DNA of 64,000 bases. Source: an uncultured Clostridia bacterium. Lineage in GTDB: Bacteria > Bacillota > Clostridia > UBA1381. Within the stretch, counting starts at the first letter, position 1; each line of letters starts with the position of its first letter. Shown here in pieces: positions 8,608 through 17,605 of this stretch. The translations under genes and the position numbers were made by a program. The stretch covers positions 62,001 to 126,000 of the forward strand of contig CANQJC010000001.1 in NCBI GenBank assembly GCA_947624165.1, given 5' to 3'. The notes beneath the pieces are model-generated. The model was not told the origin of the DNA. It did not search any database and was given only the letters and a program-made list of their open reading frames with translations.

Positions 8608-9676
8608 GCTGCTTTATCATCTTTACGTAAAGCGCGACCGCTACGCCTATACACAGCGCGACCGCCGACAGAGCCGTTAGCGTCTCGAAGACGGACGCTG
8701 CGGCGAACGAACGGCTTATCGACGGCTCAAATACCGCTTCGGTAATGGGATTTAAGCGAAGATAAATAAACATATACAGTCCCGCGATTATTCCGTGAAG
8801 TGCCTTTCCGACGATATACGGAAGCAGACTGAGATTATATTTCGCTATCACAGCCATGACCTGAGCGTGGACGCTTATACCGGCGAAGCCTACTATGACA
8901 GACGTAAGTATGAGCTTTTGCGTCATCGGGATATCAAGTCCGGCGATGTTGACCGTTCCCGTGACAAATTCGCTCAGCCCCGTCAGAAATGCGCCGAAGG
9001 CACCGTTTACGGGAATAAAGTCCGTTACAAGTCTCGATAGCACGCTGAAAAGCAAAACCGCTCCGCATACGGTCAAAATACTGCGTATTCCGTTTTGCAG
9101 CGCGATATTGAATATTTCGCCGACGCTCCTTTCCGGCGTCGTCATTCTTGTCGGCGGCGCGCTGTGTCTGTTTCTTCCGTAGAAGCGGAAAAGAATACCC
9201 ACGGTCAGCGCGGCGAGTATGTGCGACGCGTACAGTGCCGCGCCGCAGCGCATATCGGCGTACAGTGCCGCGCCGACGGACCCTAAAATAAAGAGCGGAC
9301 CCGAGTTGTTACAGAACGCAAGCAGACGCTCCGCTTCTGTTTTGGAAAGGTAGGCGTTCTCGTACAGCTCGCCCGCCGTGACCGCTCCGAGAGGGTAGCC
9401 GCTCACAATACCCAGAATGAACGCGCTGCTTCCGGCGGGACTTACGCGGAAAAGCGGATACATACAAAAGCGGAACGCTTTTGCCAACAGCTCGCAGAAG
9501 CCTGAATAGATCAGTATGCCGGAGCAAACAAAGAACGGAAACAGCGTCGGCACTATCATTTCAAAACAGATATTGAGCGCGTCTTTGGCGTAAAGCGCGG
9601 CATTCTGCGCCCGCATAACGAACAATATTACGGCGCACACGGCGAACGACCATATCAGCATTCTTTTAAGTTTCAT
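8591..9676 (-). CDS. ylbJ: sporulation integral membrane protein YlbJ
   Basis: A 361-residue polytopic membrane protein of the nucleoside-recognition (Gate) family, YlbJ type, which is needed for a stable spore cortex in Bacillus and is made under sigma-E. Visible features are a first membrane segment LIWSFAVCAVILFVM, MIVPTLFPFFVCSGILIYSG, the conserved FILGIVSGYPLGAVTAGELYE, and FCNNSGPLFILGSVGAALY. The start at 9676 follows AAGGAG with good spacing. On the minus strand upstream, CATATAAT (9709-9716) matches a sigma-E type -10, but I cannot match a -35, so the promoter is only suggested. It is divergent from yqfC, another sporulation gene. Confidence 0.92.
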   Translation of the reverse strand: MKLKRMLIWSFAVCAVILFVMRAQNAALYAKDALNICFEMIVPTLFPFFVCSGILIYSGFCELLAKAFRFCMYPLFRVSPAGSSAFILGIVSGYPLGAVTAGELYENAYLSKTEAERLLAFCNNSGPLFILGSVGAALYADMRCGAALYASHILAALTVGILFRFYGRNRHSAPPTRMTTPERSVGEIFNIALQNGIRSILTVCGAVLLFSVLSRLVTDFIPVNGAFGAFLTGLSEFVTGTVNIAGLDIPMTQKLILTSVIVGFAGISVHAQVMAVIAKYNLSLLPYIVGKALHGIIAGLYMFIYLRLNPITEAVFEPSISRSFAAASVFETLTALSAVALCIGVAVALYVKMIKQQKRDA

Positions 9677-9777
9677 TTTTCATTTCTCCTTCTCGTCCCG
9701 TTTATAGAATTATATGATTAGTTTTTGGTACTTAAAACCGTTTGATTTTCATAAATTATATTCGGGAGCTGATGTAG

Positions 9778-10047
9778 ATGAAAAAAAGCTTTTCGGAAAT
9801 ATTATCGGACGCATGGGGCGTGCCGAAGGACGTTATCATGAATATCCCGCGTATGACGATTTCCGGCAATAAAGAAATATATATAGAAAACCACAAGGGC
9901 ATGATTTTATACACCGATACGGAAATTCGCCTTGCCACGGCTGCGGGGAGCGTCCGCATACTTGGGAAAAACCTTTGTATTAAGCGTATACGCGCGGAGG
10001 ACGCGCTTATTTTCGGCGATTTTTTATCCTTGGAGTACCAAAACTGA
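9778..10047 (+). CDS. yqfC: sporulation protein YqfC
   Basis: An 89-residue protein of the YqfC family, always found next to yqfD. The conserved pattern is visible: DVIMNIPRMTISGNKEIYIENHKGMILYTDTEI, then the end LSLEYQN. The start at 9778 is preceded by GGGAG. In Bacillus the pair is a sigma-E target; here CATAAATT at 9750-9757 might be a -10 but the match is poor. It is the first gene of the yqfC-yqfD-phoH-ybeY-era-yqzL-recO run, with 15 bases to yqfD. Confidence 0.93.
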   Translation: MKKSFSEILSDAWGVPKDVIMNIPRMTISGNKEIYIENHKGMILYTDTEIRLATAAGSVRILGKNLCIKRIRAEDALIFGDFLSLEYQN

Positions 10048-10062
10048 AAAAGGGAGCAAAAA

Positions 10063-11262
10063 ATGTTTAATAAGTTCTTTAAATTTCTGTTCGGATATGT
10101 TATAATAAGAATATACGGCAGGGGAGCCGAAAGATTTTTAAACATCTGTCTGCGCCGCGGCATGGACGTATGGGACGTTTTTCCGCGAAAGAACGGCATT
10201 GAAATGAAGCTGTCCGTCGACGCGTTCAAGCGTATCCGTCCCGTCGCGTTCAAGTGCGGCGTTAGGGTAAAGATGCTTGAAAAACGCGGACTTGTCTTTA
10301 CGGCGCGCCGATACGGAAAAAGATACGCGCTTTTCGTGTCGATCCTGCTTGCGGTAACGCTTTGTTTCGTTTCGTCACAGTTTATATGGCTCGTGGAAAT
10401 CAACGGCGCGGAAAAAAGCGATATAGACGATATAATTGCTTCGCTCGATTCCGTCGGAGTGAGGAGCGGCGCGTGGAAGGGTTCGCTTCCCGACGGAGAC
10501 GAAATGAAACGCGCGATAATAAACGGGTCGGATCATATCGCGTGGGCGTGGGTCTATATCGAGGGCGCGAAGGCGCGCGTCGAAATATACGAGAGTATAA
10601 TCCCGCCGGTCGTACTCGACAGAGAAACGCCTTGCGACGTCGTTGCGTCCTGCGACGGCGTTATAAAAAAAATCAACGTAAAAAACGGTGAGGGGCTTTT
10701 AAAGGAGGGCGACGCGGTAAGCGCGGGAGACGTTATAGTGTCGGGCAGGGTACCCGTGTACAAAGAGGATAAGCCGGAGGAATATATGTTCGTCCATTCC
10801 ATGGCTGACGTTGAAGCGTACACATCGGAGAAGAAAACGGGCGATTACAAGCTGTATTACGAGTCGAGAACGCCGACGGGAAGGAGAGGACGGCGGCTGT
10901 CGGTAGAGTTTTTGGGGAAAATATTCCCGCTGCCTTTTTTCGGCGGCGGCTACGAAAATTTTGACAGCGAGGAAAGACGGCATGAATTGTATATCCCGTT
11001 TTTCGGCTACACCGGCGTCGCTCTCGACGTGATAGAGTATGACGAGGTGAACGTCAATCGGGAACCGATAAGCACGGAAACGGCTCTCGAATTTGCAAAA
11101 AACGATCTTGAGGGAAAAATATCAAAAGAACTAACGCCGATGAGCGTGCTGACAGACGAGAAACTTGAATACGAAAAAACAGATAATGAAACAATAAGAG
11201 TGACGCTGGAGATGAATTTTGTCCGCAATATAGCCGTTGAACAACCGCTCGGCGGCGAATAA
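10063..11262 (+). CDS. yqfD: sporulation protein YqfD
   Basis: A 399-residue membrane-anchored protein of the YqfD family. The N-terminal cytoplasmic part (about residues 1-85) is followed by a membrane segment LFVSILLAVTLCFVSSQFIW (about residues 90-110). A long outer domain follows, containing INGSDHIAWAWVYIEGAKAR, the family hallmark, and CDGVIKKINVKNGEGLLKEG, which resembles a biotinyl-lipoyl-like half-barrel. Length matches Bacillus YqfD (398 residues). In Bacillus, loss of YqfD impairs sporulation. The start follows AGGGAGC. phoH follows after 20 bases. Confidence 0.94.
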   Translation: MFNKFFKFLFGYVIIRIYGRGAERFLNICLRRGMDVWDVFPRKNGIEMKLSVDAFKRIRPVAFKCGVRVKMLEKRGLVFTARRYGKRYALFVSILLAVTLCFVSSQFIWLVEINGAEKSDIDDIIASLDSVGVRSGAWKGSLPDGDEMKRAIINGSDHIAWAWVYIEGAKARVEIYESIIPPVVLDRETPCDVVASCDGVIKKINVKNGEGLLKEGDAVSAGDVIVSGRVPVYKEDKPEEYMFVHSMADVEAYTSEKKTGDYKLYYESRTPTGRRGRRLSVEFLGKIFPLPFFGGGYENFDSEERRHELYIPFFGYTGVALDVIEYDEVNVNREPISTETALEFAKNDLEGKISKELTPMSVLTDEKLEYEKTDNETIRVTLEMNFVRNIAVEQPLGGE

Positions 11263-11282
11263 TATAAAGGAGAGGGAAATTT

Positions 11283-12263
11283 TTGATAAACAGACAGATA
11301 GAAGTGCCGCAGAACGTCGACTTGTCGTCGTTGTTCGGCAGCTTTGATGAAAACGTGAGAATGCTCGAAAAGGCACTTTCGGTGAATATAGCGGCGCGCG
11401 ACAACGCGCTGCGCCTGACGGGCGAGGAGGATAACGTCGAAAAGGCGGCGCAGGTCGTGAATCTTTTGATGCAGATACTCGAGCGCGGAGAAACGATCGA
11501 CAGCCAGAGGATACTTTACGCGATCGCGATGGTACAGGAAAACGGCGGGATCGACATCAAGCTCATGGGCGACGACTGCATAGCGGTAAGCGCGAAGGGA
11601 CACCCGATAAAAACAAAAACTCTCGGTCAGAAGAAATATGTCGAAGCGATCGAGAATAATACGGTCATATTCGGAATCGGTCCGGCGGGTACGGGTAAGA
11701 CGTATCTTGCGGTGGCAAAAGCCGTAACCGCGCTTCGCAGCAAGGAAGTGAGCCGCATAATACTTACCAGACCGGCGGTAGAAGCGGGGGAAAAGCTCGG
11801 ATTCCTGCCGGGAGATTTGCAGAACAAGGTGGATCCGTATTTAAGACCGCTTTATGACGGTATGTACGAAATGCTCGGCGGCGAGGGCTTCCTGCGTTAT
11901 CAGGAAAAGGGAGTTATTGAGGTCGCGCCGCTTGCGTACATGCGCGGACGGACGCTCGACAATGCGTTTATCATTCTCGACGAGGCACAGAATACGACGC
12001 CGGAGCAGATGAAAATGTTTCTTACGCGCATAGGTTACGGCTCGAAAGCTATCGTTACGGGCGACATAACGCAGATAGACCTTCCGGGGGAAAAACGCTC
12101 CGGGCTTAAGGAAGCGGTAAAGATACTTAAGAATATCGAGGGTATCGCCTTCTGCACGTTCACAGACAAGGACGTTGTGCGCCACCCGCTCGTACAGCAA
12201 ATCATCAAGGCGTACGCGAAGTACGACGAGGAACAGGAACGGAGAAAAAATAAGAGGAAATAA
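11283..12263 (+). CDS. phoH: PhoH family ATPase (YbeZ type)
   Basis: A 326-residue PhoH/YbeZ P-loop ATPase. The Walker A is GPAGTGKTYLAVAKAV (about residues 138-153). RPAVEAGEKLGFLPGDLQNK and YMRGRTLDNAFIILDEAQNT (Walker B) follow, then a sensor region TGDITQIDLP. Members are proposed to work with YbeY in ribosome or RNA processing, and ybeY begins one base after its stop. The start is TTG at 11283, chosen because AAAGGAGAGGG lies just upstream and there is no ATG in range. In Bacillus, yqfF lies between phoH and ybeY; it is missing here. Confidence 0.95.
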   Translation: MINRQIEVPQNVDLSSLFGSFDENVRMLEKALSVNIAARDNALRLTGEEDNVEKAAQVVNLLMQILERGETIDSQRILYAIAMVQENGGIDIKLMGDDCIAVSAKGHPIKTKTLGQKKYVEAIENNTVIFGIGPAGTGKTYLAVAKAVTALRSKEVSRIILTRPAVEAGEKLGFLPGDLQNKVDPYLRPLYDGMYEMLGGEGFLRYQEKGVIEVAPLAYMRGRTLDNAFIILDEAQNTTPEQMKMFLTRIGYGSKAIVTGDITQIDLPGEKRSGLKEAVKILKNIEGIAFCTFTDKDVVRHPLVQQIIKAYAKYDEEQERRKNKRK

Positions 12264-12264
12264 C

Positions 12265-12780
12265 ATGGTTGACGTAATAATTGAAAACGAACAGGATAAG
12301 GTGGAGTTTACTGACGACTGCGAAAGAGCGGTACGCGACGTGTGCGCGGCGGCTTTGAACGAGGAGGAGTGTGATTTTAACGCGCAGATCAGCGTGACCG
12401 TCACAGACGATGAACGCGTGCGCGCCGTCAATCTGGAACAGCGCGGGATCGACCGCGCGACCGACGTTTTGTCTTTTCCCATGCTTGAATTTGACGAGAA
12501 CGGAACGGCGGACGGCGAATATGAAACGGACGGGGATTATATCATGCTCGGCGACATAGTAATATCGGCTGAACGCGCGCGCGAACAGGCGAACGAATAC
12601 GGACACAGTTTCCTCAGGGAGATATCGTTTTTGACGGCACATTCAATGCTGCATCTTTTGGGGTATGACCACGAGGAGGAGGACGAGGAGAGGATAATGT
12701 TCAAAAAACAGGAGGACATTCTTTCTTTATTGGGAATAACAAGAGATATAGGAGAAATATATGAAAAAGAAAAATTTTAA
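12265..12780 (+). CDS. ybeY: endoribonuclease / rRNA maturation factor YbeY
   Basis: A 171-residue YbeY homologue, a zinc-dependent protein needed for 16S rRNA 3' end maturation and ribosome quality control. The signature HSMLHLLGYDHEEEDE carries the three zinc-binding histidines (H-x3-H-x5-H). Upstream parts fit as well (VNLEQRGIDRATDVLSFPM). The frame is open further upstream, inside phoH, but ATG 12265 has AGAGGAAA before it and gives the family-typical length. The 3' end overlaps era by 20 bases; dgkA and cdd, usually between these two genes, are absent. Confidence 0.96.
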   Translation: MVDVIIENEQDKVEFTDDCERAVRDVCAAALNEEECDFNAQISVTVTDDERVRAVNLEQRGIDRATDVLSFPMLEFDENGTADGEYETDGDYIMLGDIVISAERAREQANEYGHSFLREISFLTAHSMLHLLGYDHEEEDEERIMFKKQEDILSLLGITRDIGEIYEKEKF

Positions 12781-13657
12781 ATCCGGCTTCGCGGCGATAA
12801 TAGGTATGCCGAACGTCGGCAAATCGACGCTTCTCAACGCGATAGTCGGGCAGAAAATAGCAATCATATCGGATAAACCGCAGACGACGCGAAACAAAAT
12901 ACTCGCGATTTATTCCACGGACGAGGAACAGATAATATTTACGGATACGCCAGGTATACACGACCCGCGCAACAAGCTGGGAGAGTATATGGTAAATGTC
13001 GCAAACGACAGTATGGACGGCACAGACGTGCTTATATTCGTCGTCGACGCGAGCAGGCGTATACAGGACATGGAAAGACGGATCGCGGAGAATATATCGA
13101 AATGCGGCGCGCCGTGCATACTTGTTTTGAATAAGGTCGATCTGATGCGTAAAGAGGAGCTGCTGCCGATAATCGCGGATTATTCGAGCATACACGAATT
13201 TGATTCGATCGTACCGATAAGCGCGAAAAGCGGCGACGGAGTCGATATCCTGATCCACGATATCGAGGATTACCTGACGTTGGGACCCGAATTTTATGAT
13301 TCAGATATGGTAACGGACCAGCCGGAAAAACAGATCGCCGCCGAAATAATACGCGAAAAACTGCTGTGGCTGCTCGATAAAGAGGTGCCGCACGGAATAG
13401 CGATCGAAATTACCAAAATGCAGGAGAAACCCAAGGTAACAAGTATTTACGCGACGATCTACTGCGAAAAAGCGTCGCACAAAGGGATCGTCATCGGCAA
13501 AAACGGCGAAATGCTGAAGAAAGTCGGGACGATGGCGCGTGGAGACATTGAGAAAATGCTTGACAAAAAAGTCTACCTCGAGCTTTGGGTAAAGGTAAAG
13601 CCCGACTGGAGAAACAGCGACTTTTTGATCAAGAATTTCGGTTACTCGAACGAATAG
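12761..13657 (+). CDS. era: GTPase Era
   Basis: Essential GTPase that binds 16S rRNA and helps 30S assembly; 298 residues. G1 is GMPNVGKSTLLNAIVG, G2 is KPQTTRNKI, G3 is DTPG and G4 is NKVD. The C-terminal KH domain contains ASHKGIVIGKNGEMLKKVG. The start at 12761 lies inside ybeY and follows AGGAGAAAT. YqzL and recO follow, the conserved Firmicutes order. Confidence 0.97.
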   Translation: MKKKNFKSGFAAIIGMPNVGKSTLLNAIVGQKIAIISDKPQTTRNKILAIYSTDEEQIIFTDTPGIHDPRNKLGEYMVNVANDSMDGTDVLIFVVDASRRIQDMERRIAENISKCGAPCILVLNKVDLMRKEELLPIIADYSSIHEFDSIVPISAKSGDGVDILIHDIEDYLTLGPEFYDSDMVTDQPEKQIAAEIIREKLLWLLDKEVPHGIAIEITKMQEKPKVTSIYATIYCEKASHKGIVIGKNGEMLKKVGTMARGDIEKMLDKKVYLELWVKVKPDWRNSDFLIKNFGYSNE

Positions 13658-13739
13658 AAAATAGTGTCAGTATAACCGCTGAAAAAATGAAAAACATAAG
13701 CATATACGTATAACACTTGTTTTTTCGGAGGGTATTACT

Positions 13740-13889
13740 ATGAGTGAGCTTGGCAGAATTTCATGGGAAACGTTTGCGCGGACGGGGAACATAGAAGCGT
13801 ACCTTTTATATAAATCAACCGCTGAATTTGAGATGCAAGAGGATAAGAAGGAGACATGGCACAAGTCAGAGCAAGAGGCATTATCATAA
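13740..13889 (+). CDS. yqzL: YqzL family small protein
   Basis: A 49-residue ORF between era and recO. It contains the segment SWETFARTGNIEAYLLYK (about residues 8-25), which matches the conserved core of the YqzL family (W-x-x-F-x-x-T-G-N-I-x-A-Y-L-L-Y-K), and it sits in the same place as Bacillus yqzL. A TCGGAGGGT ribosome site lies about 7 bases before ATG 13740. The last 34 bases overlap the start of recO in another frame. Function is unknown in the family. Short length makes it easy to miss. Confidence 0.88.
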   Translation: MSELGRISWETFARTGNIEAYLLYKSTAEFEMQEDKKETWHKSEQEALS

Positions 13890-14596
13890 AGCAATCCGAC
13901 TACGGGGAAGGACACAGAATGCTTAGCATATTTACCGAAGAATACGGCATTGTCAAGGCTGTAAGCTACGGTGTAAAAAAGACAAAAAGCAGAAGCGCGG
14001 CGGCGAGCCAGTTTCTTTCATACGGCGATTTTAACCTTTACCGAGGTGAGAACAAGGATATAATGACGCTCAACAGCGTAGACACGTTAGACGCGTTTTA
14101 TCCGATTTCGGAGGATATAAAAAAATTATCGCTGTGCGTGTATCTGTCCGATATAACGTACTGTCTGCTTGGGATGAACAATCCCGACGCAAGGATACTG
14201 CACCTGTTCCTGAACAGTATTTACGCGCTCGCTTACCGCGCTGAGAGTACCGATAAGGTCAAGGCGGTGTACGAATTGAAGCTTATGTGCGCGGGGGGAT
14301 ATATGCCGCTTCTTCGCGGCTGCTCCGTGTGCGGCGGCGAGGAGTACGCCTTCGACCTGCTGCGCGGTACCACGGTATGCCGCAAATGTGCCGGAGCGGA
14401 CTCTATAAAGCTCAGCACACCCGTATGGCGCGCGCTTGAATACATATGCTCGTGCGACGACAAAAAAATGCTCTCGTTTAACGCAAGCGACGACGTTATC
14501 GAGAAGGTAGGGAGCATAACGGAACGGTATATAGCCGAACAGACGGAACTGCATTTTAAAAGTCTCGACTACTACAAAGCGATGTTAATAATGTAA
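13856..14596 (+). CDS. recO: DNA repair protein RecO
   Basis: A 246-residue RecO, which with RecR helps RecA load on SSB-coated DNA. The N-terminal OB fold begins VRARGIIIKQSDYGEGHRMLSIFTEEYG. A four-cysteine zinc site is seen in GCSVCGG...TTVCRKCAG (about residues 158-181). ATG 13856 has AAGAAGGAGAC just upstream and lies inside yqzL, so the two are probably coupled. It is the last gene of the cluster; the next gene, rpsT, has its own promoter. Confidence 0.94.
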   Translation: MAQVRARGIIIKQSDYGEGHRMLSIFTEEYGIVKAVSYGVKKTKSRSAAASQFLSYGDFNLYRGENKDIMTLNSVDTLDAFYPISEDIKKLSLCVYLSDITYCLLGMNNPDARILHLFLNSIYALAYRAESTDKVKAVYELKLMCAGGYMPLLRGCSVCGGEEYAFDLLRGTTVCRKCAGADSIKLSTPVWRALEYICSCDDKKMLSFNASDDVIEKVGSITERYIAEQTELHFKSLDYYKAMLIM

Positions 14597-14696
14597 CGCG
14601 CCGGACATGGTTTACATAAAATATACTGTTCATGTGCAAAAATATACCCGGCTTTTGGTTAAAATAGATAAATCAGCAAAAAAAAATAAAAAAAAC

Positions 14697-14725
14697 TTGC
14701 AATTATAAAAACCTTGTTGTATAAT
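14697..14725 (+). promoter_or_regulatory. sigma-A promoter of rpsT
   Basis: TTGCAA at 14697-14702 and a perfect TATAAT at 14720-14725, spaced by 17 bases, 40 bases before the rpsT start. Confidence 0.85.
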
Positions 14726-14765
14726 AGTACGGTATTATAGATTAAATTACCGGAGGTGTACAAAA

Positions 14766-15029
14766 GTGCCAAATATTAAGTCGGCGAAGAAAAGAGTTAA
14801 GGTTACGGAAAAGAAAACTCTTATCAATCTGTCACACAAGACTGCGCTTAAGACGGCTATCAAGAAGTTTGAAGCCGCTGTTTCGGCAGGTGACAAGGAT
14901 AATGCTAAGACACTTTTCAACGAGGCTTCAAAGAAGCTTGACCAGAGCGTCAGCCGTGGTATCATTCACAAAAACAATGCCGCGAGAAAGAAGTCTCAGC
15001 TTGCTCTTAAGCTTGCAAAATTAGCGTAA
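14766..15029 (+). CDS. rpsT: 30S ribosomal protein S20
   Basis: An 87-residue, lysine- and alanine-rich protein that binds 16S rRNA at the body of the 30S subunit. The start [15 protein letters not shown] and the helix [19 protein letters not shown] are typical of S20. The start codon is GTG at 14766, with the strong site GGAGGTG eight bases upstream. Codon use differs visibly from its neighbours (many CTT, GCT, AAG codons; few rare ones), as expected for a highly expressed gene. It has its own promoter and a strong terminator, so it is a single-gene unit. Confidence 0.97.
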   Translation: MPNIKSAKKRVKVTEKKTLINLSHKTALKTAIKKFEAAVSAGDKDNAKTLFNEASKKLDQSVSRGIIHKNNAARKKSQLALKLAKLA

Positions 15030-15037
15030 AAAGAAAT

Positions 15038-15065
15038 GCCGCCCAAAAGGGCGGCTTCTTTTTTT
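15038..15065 (+). terminator. rpsT terminator
   Basis: GCCGCCC / GGGCGGC stem with an AAAA loop, followed by TTCTTTTTTT, starting 9 bases after the rpsT stop. Confidence 0.93.
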
Positions 15066-15113
15066 GCTCGATCGGCGCGGAGTATTTTTCACGCGTCGTT
15101 CACGCAATAAAAT

Positions 15114-15142
15114 TTGACAAGCGCGTCCAAAAATGATATGAT
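15114..15142 (+). promoter_or_regulatory. sigma-A promoter of galM
   Basis: TTGACA at 15114-15119 and TATGAT at 15137-15142 with a 17-base spacer, 32 bases before galM. Confidence 0.8.
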
Positions 15143-15174
15143 TTTTACATTGAAGTATTGAAAGGAATGATAAT

Positions 15175-16218
15175 ATGTCGATAACAAAAACGGAATACGG
15201 CAAAATGCCGTCCGGCGAGACGGTATTCTCGTATTTGCTCGATAACGGCAATATTTCGGCGGAGATACTCACATACGGCGGTATAGTGCGCCGATTGTGC
15301 GTGCCGGACGCGGACGGTAAAAAAAGAGACGTTGTGCTTGGAAGGGCTTCTCTTGAGGATTACCTTCACAACGACGGATATCTCGGCGCGCTTATAGGCA
15401 GACACGCGAACAGGATCGCCGGCTCGCAATTCGAAATAAACGGCACGACGTATCATGTGGGGGTAAACGAGGGCAGTAACAGCCTTCACGGCGGAATTAT
15501 CGGTTTTGACAAAAAAATATGGACGGCAAAAGAGGACGATTCCGACGAGCCGTCTCTGACTCTTTCGCTCGTGTCGCCCGACGGCGACGAGGGTTTCCCC
15601 GGAGAGCTTAACGTAAATGTCATATATTCACTCACGCGCGAGAACGCGCTTAAAATCGATTACGCCGCCGTATGCGATAAGGATACCGTCGTCAATCTTA
15701 CAAATCATTCGTATTTTAACCTTTCGGGACATGATTCGGGAACGATAGACAATCAAATACTTAGTATAAATTCCATGTTTTACACTCCCAACAACGCCGA
15801 GTGTATGCCTACCGGCGAGGTATTGTCGGTCAAGGACACGCCGTTCGATTTCACGGAGCCGAAAAAAATAGGACGCGATATAGATTCGGATCACGCTCAA
15901 ATCATGATGTTCGGCGGTTACGACCACAATTTCGCGATAGAGGGACGCGGATACAGGCTTGCCGCGTCAGCCGTGTCGGAGGAGAGCGGCGTGTGTATGG
16001 AGGTATATACCGATAAGCCCGCACTCCAGCTTTACACGTCGAACGGATTGAAGGAGGGCGAATACAAGGACGGTGCAAGATACGGCAAACACTGTGCGTT
16101 CTGTCTTGAAACTCAGTATTTCCCCAACGCTATGGCGCACAGCCATTATCCGTCTCCTATTCTCAAAAAGGGAGAGGAATACCGCTTCACGACGGAATAT
16201 CGTTTCAGCGTAAAATAG
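15175..16218 (+). CDS. galM: aldose 1-epimerase
   Basis: Interconverts alpha and beta anomers of hexoses such as galactose; 347 residues. Family motifs are in order: YLGALIGRHANRI, NSLHGGIIGFDKKIW, NLTNHSYFNLSGH (the catalytic histidine), GYDHNFAI and CLETQYFPNAMAH (the catalytic glutamate). No signal peptide is present, so it is cytoplasmic. No other galactose genes are nearby. The start follows GAAAGGA. It has its own sigma-A promoter, and the next gene also has one. Confidence 0.94.
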   Translation: MSITKTEYGKMPSGETVFSYLLDNGNISAEILTYGGIVRRLCVPDADGKKRDVVLGRASLEDYLHNDGYLGALIGRHANRIAGSQFEINGTTYHVGVNEGSNSLHGGIIGFDKKIWTAKEDDSDEPSLTLSLVSPDGDEGFPGELNVNVIYSLTRENALKIDYAAVCDKDTVVNLTNHSYFNLSGHDSGTIDNQILSINSMFYTPNNAECMPTGEVLSVKDTPFDFTEPKKIGRDIDSDHAQIMMFGGYDHNFAIEGRGYRLAASAVSEESGVCMEVYTDKPALQLYTSNGLKEGEYKDGARYGKHCAFCLETQYFPNAMAHSHYPSPILKKGEEYRFTTEYRFSVK

Positions 16219-16224
16219 TTACGA

Positions 16225-16253
16225 TTGACTAACATATATTGTTATGGTATACT
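16225..16253 (+). promoter_or_regulatory. sigma-A promoter of the aminotransferase gene
   Basis: TTGACT at 16225-16230 and TATACT at 16248-16253 with a 17-base spacer. A small inverted repeat ATAACG/CGTTAT lies in the predicted 5' leader (about 16270-16290). Confidence 0.75.
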
Positions 16254-16313
16254 TATTAGCATAGACCGCATAACGTAACGTCTGCGTTATCGGATTGTAT
16301 GGAGGGTTTTATA

Positions 16314-17597
16314 ATGACATATAGGGAAATGACAAAGGAACAGCTTTGCGCGGAACGCGAAAAGGTCAGTGCAAAATACGAGGAGCTGAAAGCAATGGGA
16401 CTTAAGCTCGATATGTCCCGCGGCAAGCCGAATACCGAGCAGCTCGATATATCGATGGAAATGATAGACACGCTTTCACGCTCGCACGAATTGGTCGGCG
16501 AGCAGGGTGTGGACTGCCGCAATTACGGCGTGCTTGACGGTATAATAGAAGCAAAGAGACTTTTAAGCGCGATGATAGAATGTCCCGTTGACAATATCAT
16601 AATATACGGAAATTCAAGCCTTAACGTGATGTACGATACGGTCGCGCGCTCCATGACGCACGGAGTTATGGGGTCGACCCCGTGGGCGAAGCTCGATAAA
16701 GTAAAATTTCTCTGTCCTGTCCCGGGCTATGACCGTCATTTTGCAATAACGGAGTTTTTCGGAATAGAGATGATAAACATACCGATGACGGACGAAGGTC
16801 CCGACATGGATATGGTTGAGGACTTGGTTTCAAAAGACGCGGCGGTAAAGGGAATATGGTGCGTCCCCAAATATTCAAACCCTTCGGGAATTACATATTC
16901 TGACGAAACGGTAAGGAGATTTGCCAATTTGAAGCCCGCCGCCGAGGATTTCAGAATATACTGGGACAACGCATACTGCATACATCATCTCTATGAGGAC
17001 AGACAGGATCATATTCTTGAGATACTCGATGAATGTGCAAAGGCGGGAAATCCCGATATGGTTTTCAAATTCTGTTCGACTTCGAAGGTCACGTTCCCCG
17101 GCTCGGGTATAGCGGCGATCTCCGCGTCAAAGGCGAATCTTGAATTTATAAAGAAGCAAATGGCGGTTCAGACAATAGGACACGACAAGCTCAATCAGCT
17201 TCGACACGCGCGTTTCTTCGGCAGCTTCGAGGGAATGCTTGAGCATATGAAGAAACACGCCGCAATTATCAGACCGAAGTTCGAAGCCGTACTTAACACG
17301 CTCGAAGCCGAATTGGGCGGTCTCGGCATAGCGAAATGGACGCGACCGAACGGCGGCTATTTCATAGGCTTTGACACAATGGACGGCTGCGCGAAAAAGG
17401 TGGTAAGCATGTGCAAGGACGCCGGAGTTATAATGACCGCGGCGGGCGCAACTTATCCTTACGGACGCGACCCTCATGATTCGAACATTCGTATCGCGCC
17501 GACGTATCCCTCCGCCGACGAGCTGAAACAGGCGTGTGAGATATTTGTCACATGCGTTAAACTGGCGAGCATAGATAAGCTTCTTGAAACGGCGTAA
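16314..17597 (+). CDS. PLP-dependent aminotransferase (MocR/AspC-like)
   Basis: A 427-residue fold-type I aminotransferase most like the family of stand-alone MocR-type aminotransferase domains, often annotated as aspartate aminotransferase. The start region MSRGKPNTEQLDIS, CVPKYSNPSGITYSDETV (the N-P-x-G motif), the aspartate in YWDNAYCIHHL and the PLP lysine in FCSTSKVTFPGSGIAAIS are visible. There is no DNA-binding domain. ATG 16314 is preferred over 16299 because GGAGGG at 16301-16306 is properly spaced from it. The substrate cannot be told from sequence; aspartate is the best guess. Confidence 0.88.
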   Translation: MTYREMTKEQLCAEREKVSAKYEELKAMGLKLDMSRGKPNTEQLDISMEMIDTLSRSHELVGEQGVDCRNYGVLDGIIEAKRLLSAMIECPVDNIIIYGNSSLNVMYDTVARSMTHGVMGSTPWAKLDKVKFLCPVPGYDRHFAITEFFGIEMINIPMTDEGPDMDMVEDLVSKDAAVKGIWCVPKYSNPSGITYSDETVRRFANLKPAAEDFRIYWDNAYCIHHLYEDRQDHILEILDECAKAGNPDMVFKFCSTSKVTFPGSGIAAISASKANLEFIKKQMAVQTIGHDKLNQLRHARFFGSFEGMLEHMKKHAAIIRPKFEAVLNTLEAELGGLGIAKWTRPNGGYFIGFDTMDGCAKKVVSMCKDAGVIMTAAGATYPYGRDPHDSNIRIAPTYPSADELKQACEIFVTCVKLASIDKLLETA

Positions 17598-17605
17598 AAT
17601 ATTTT

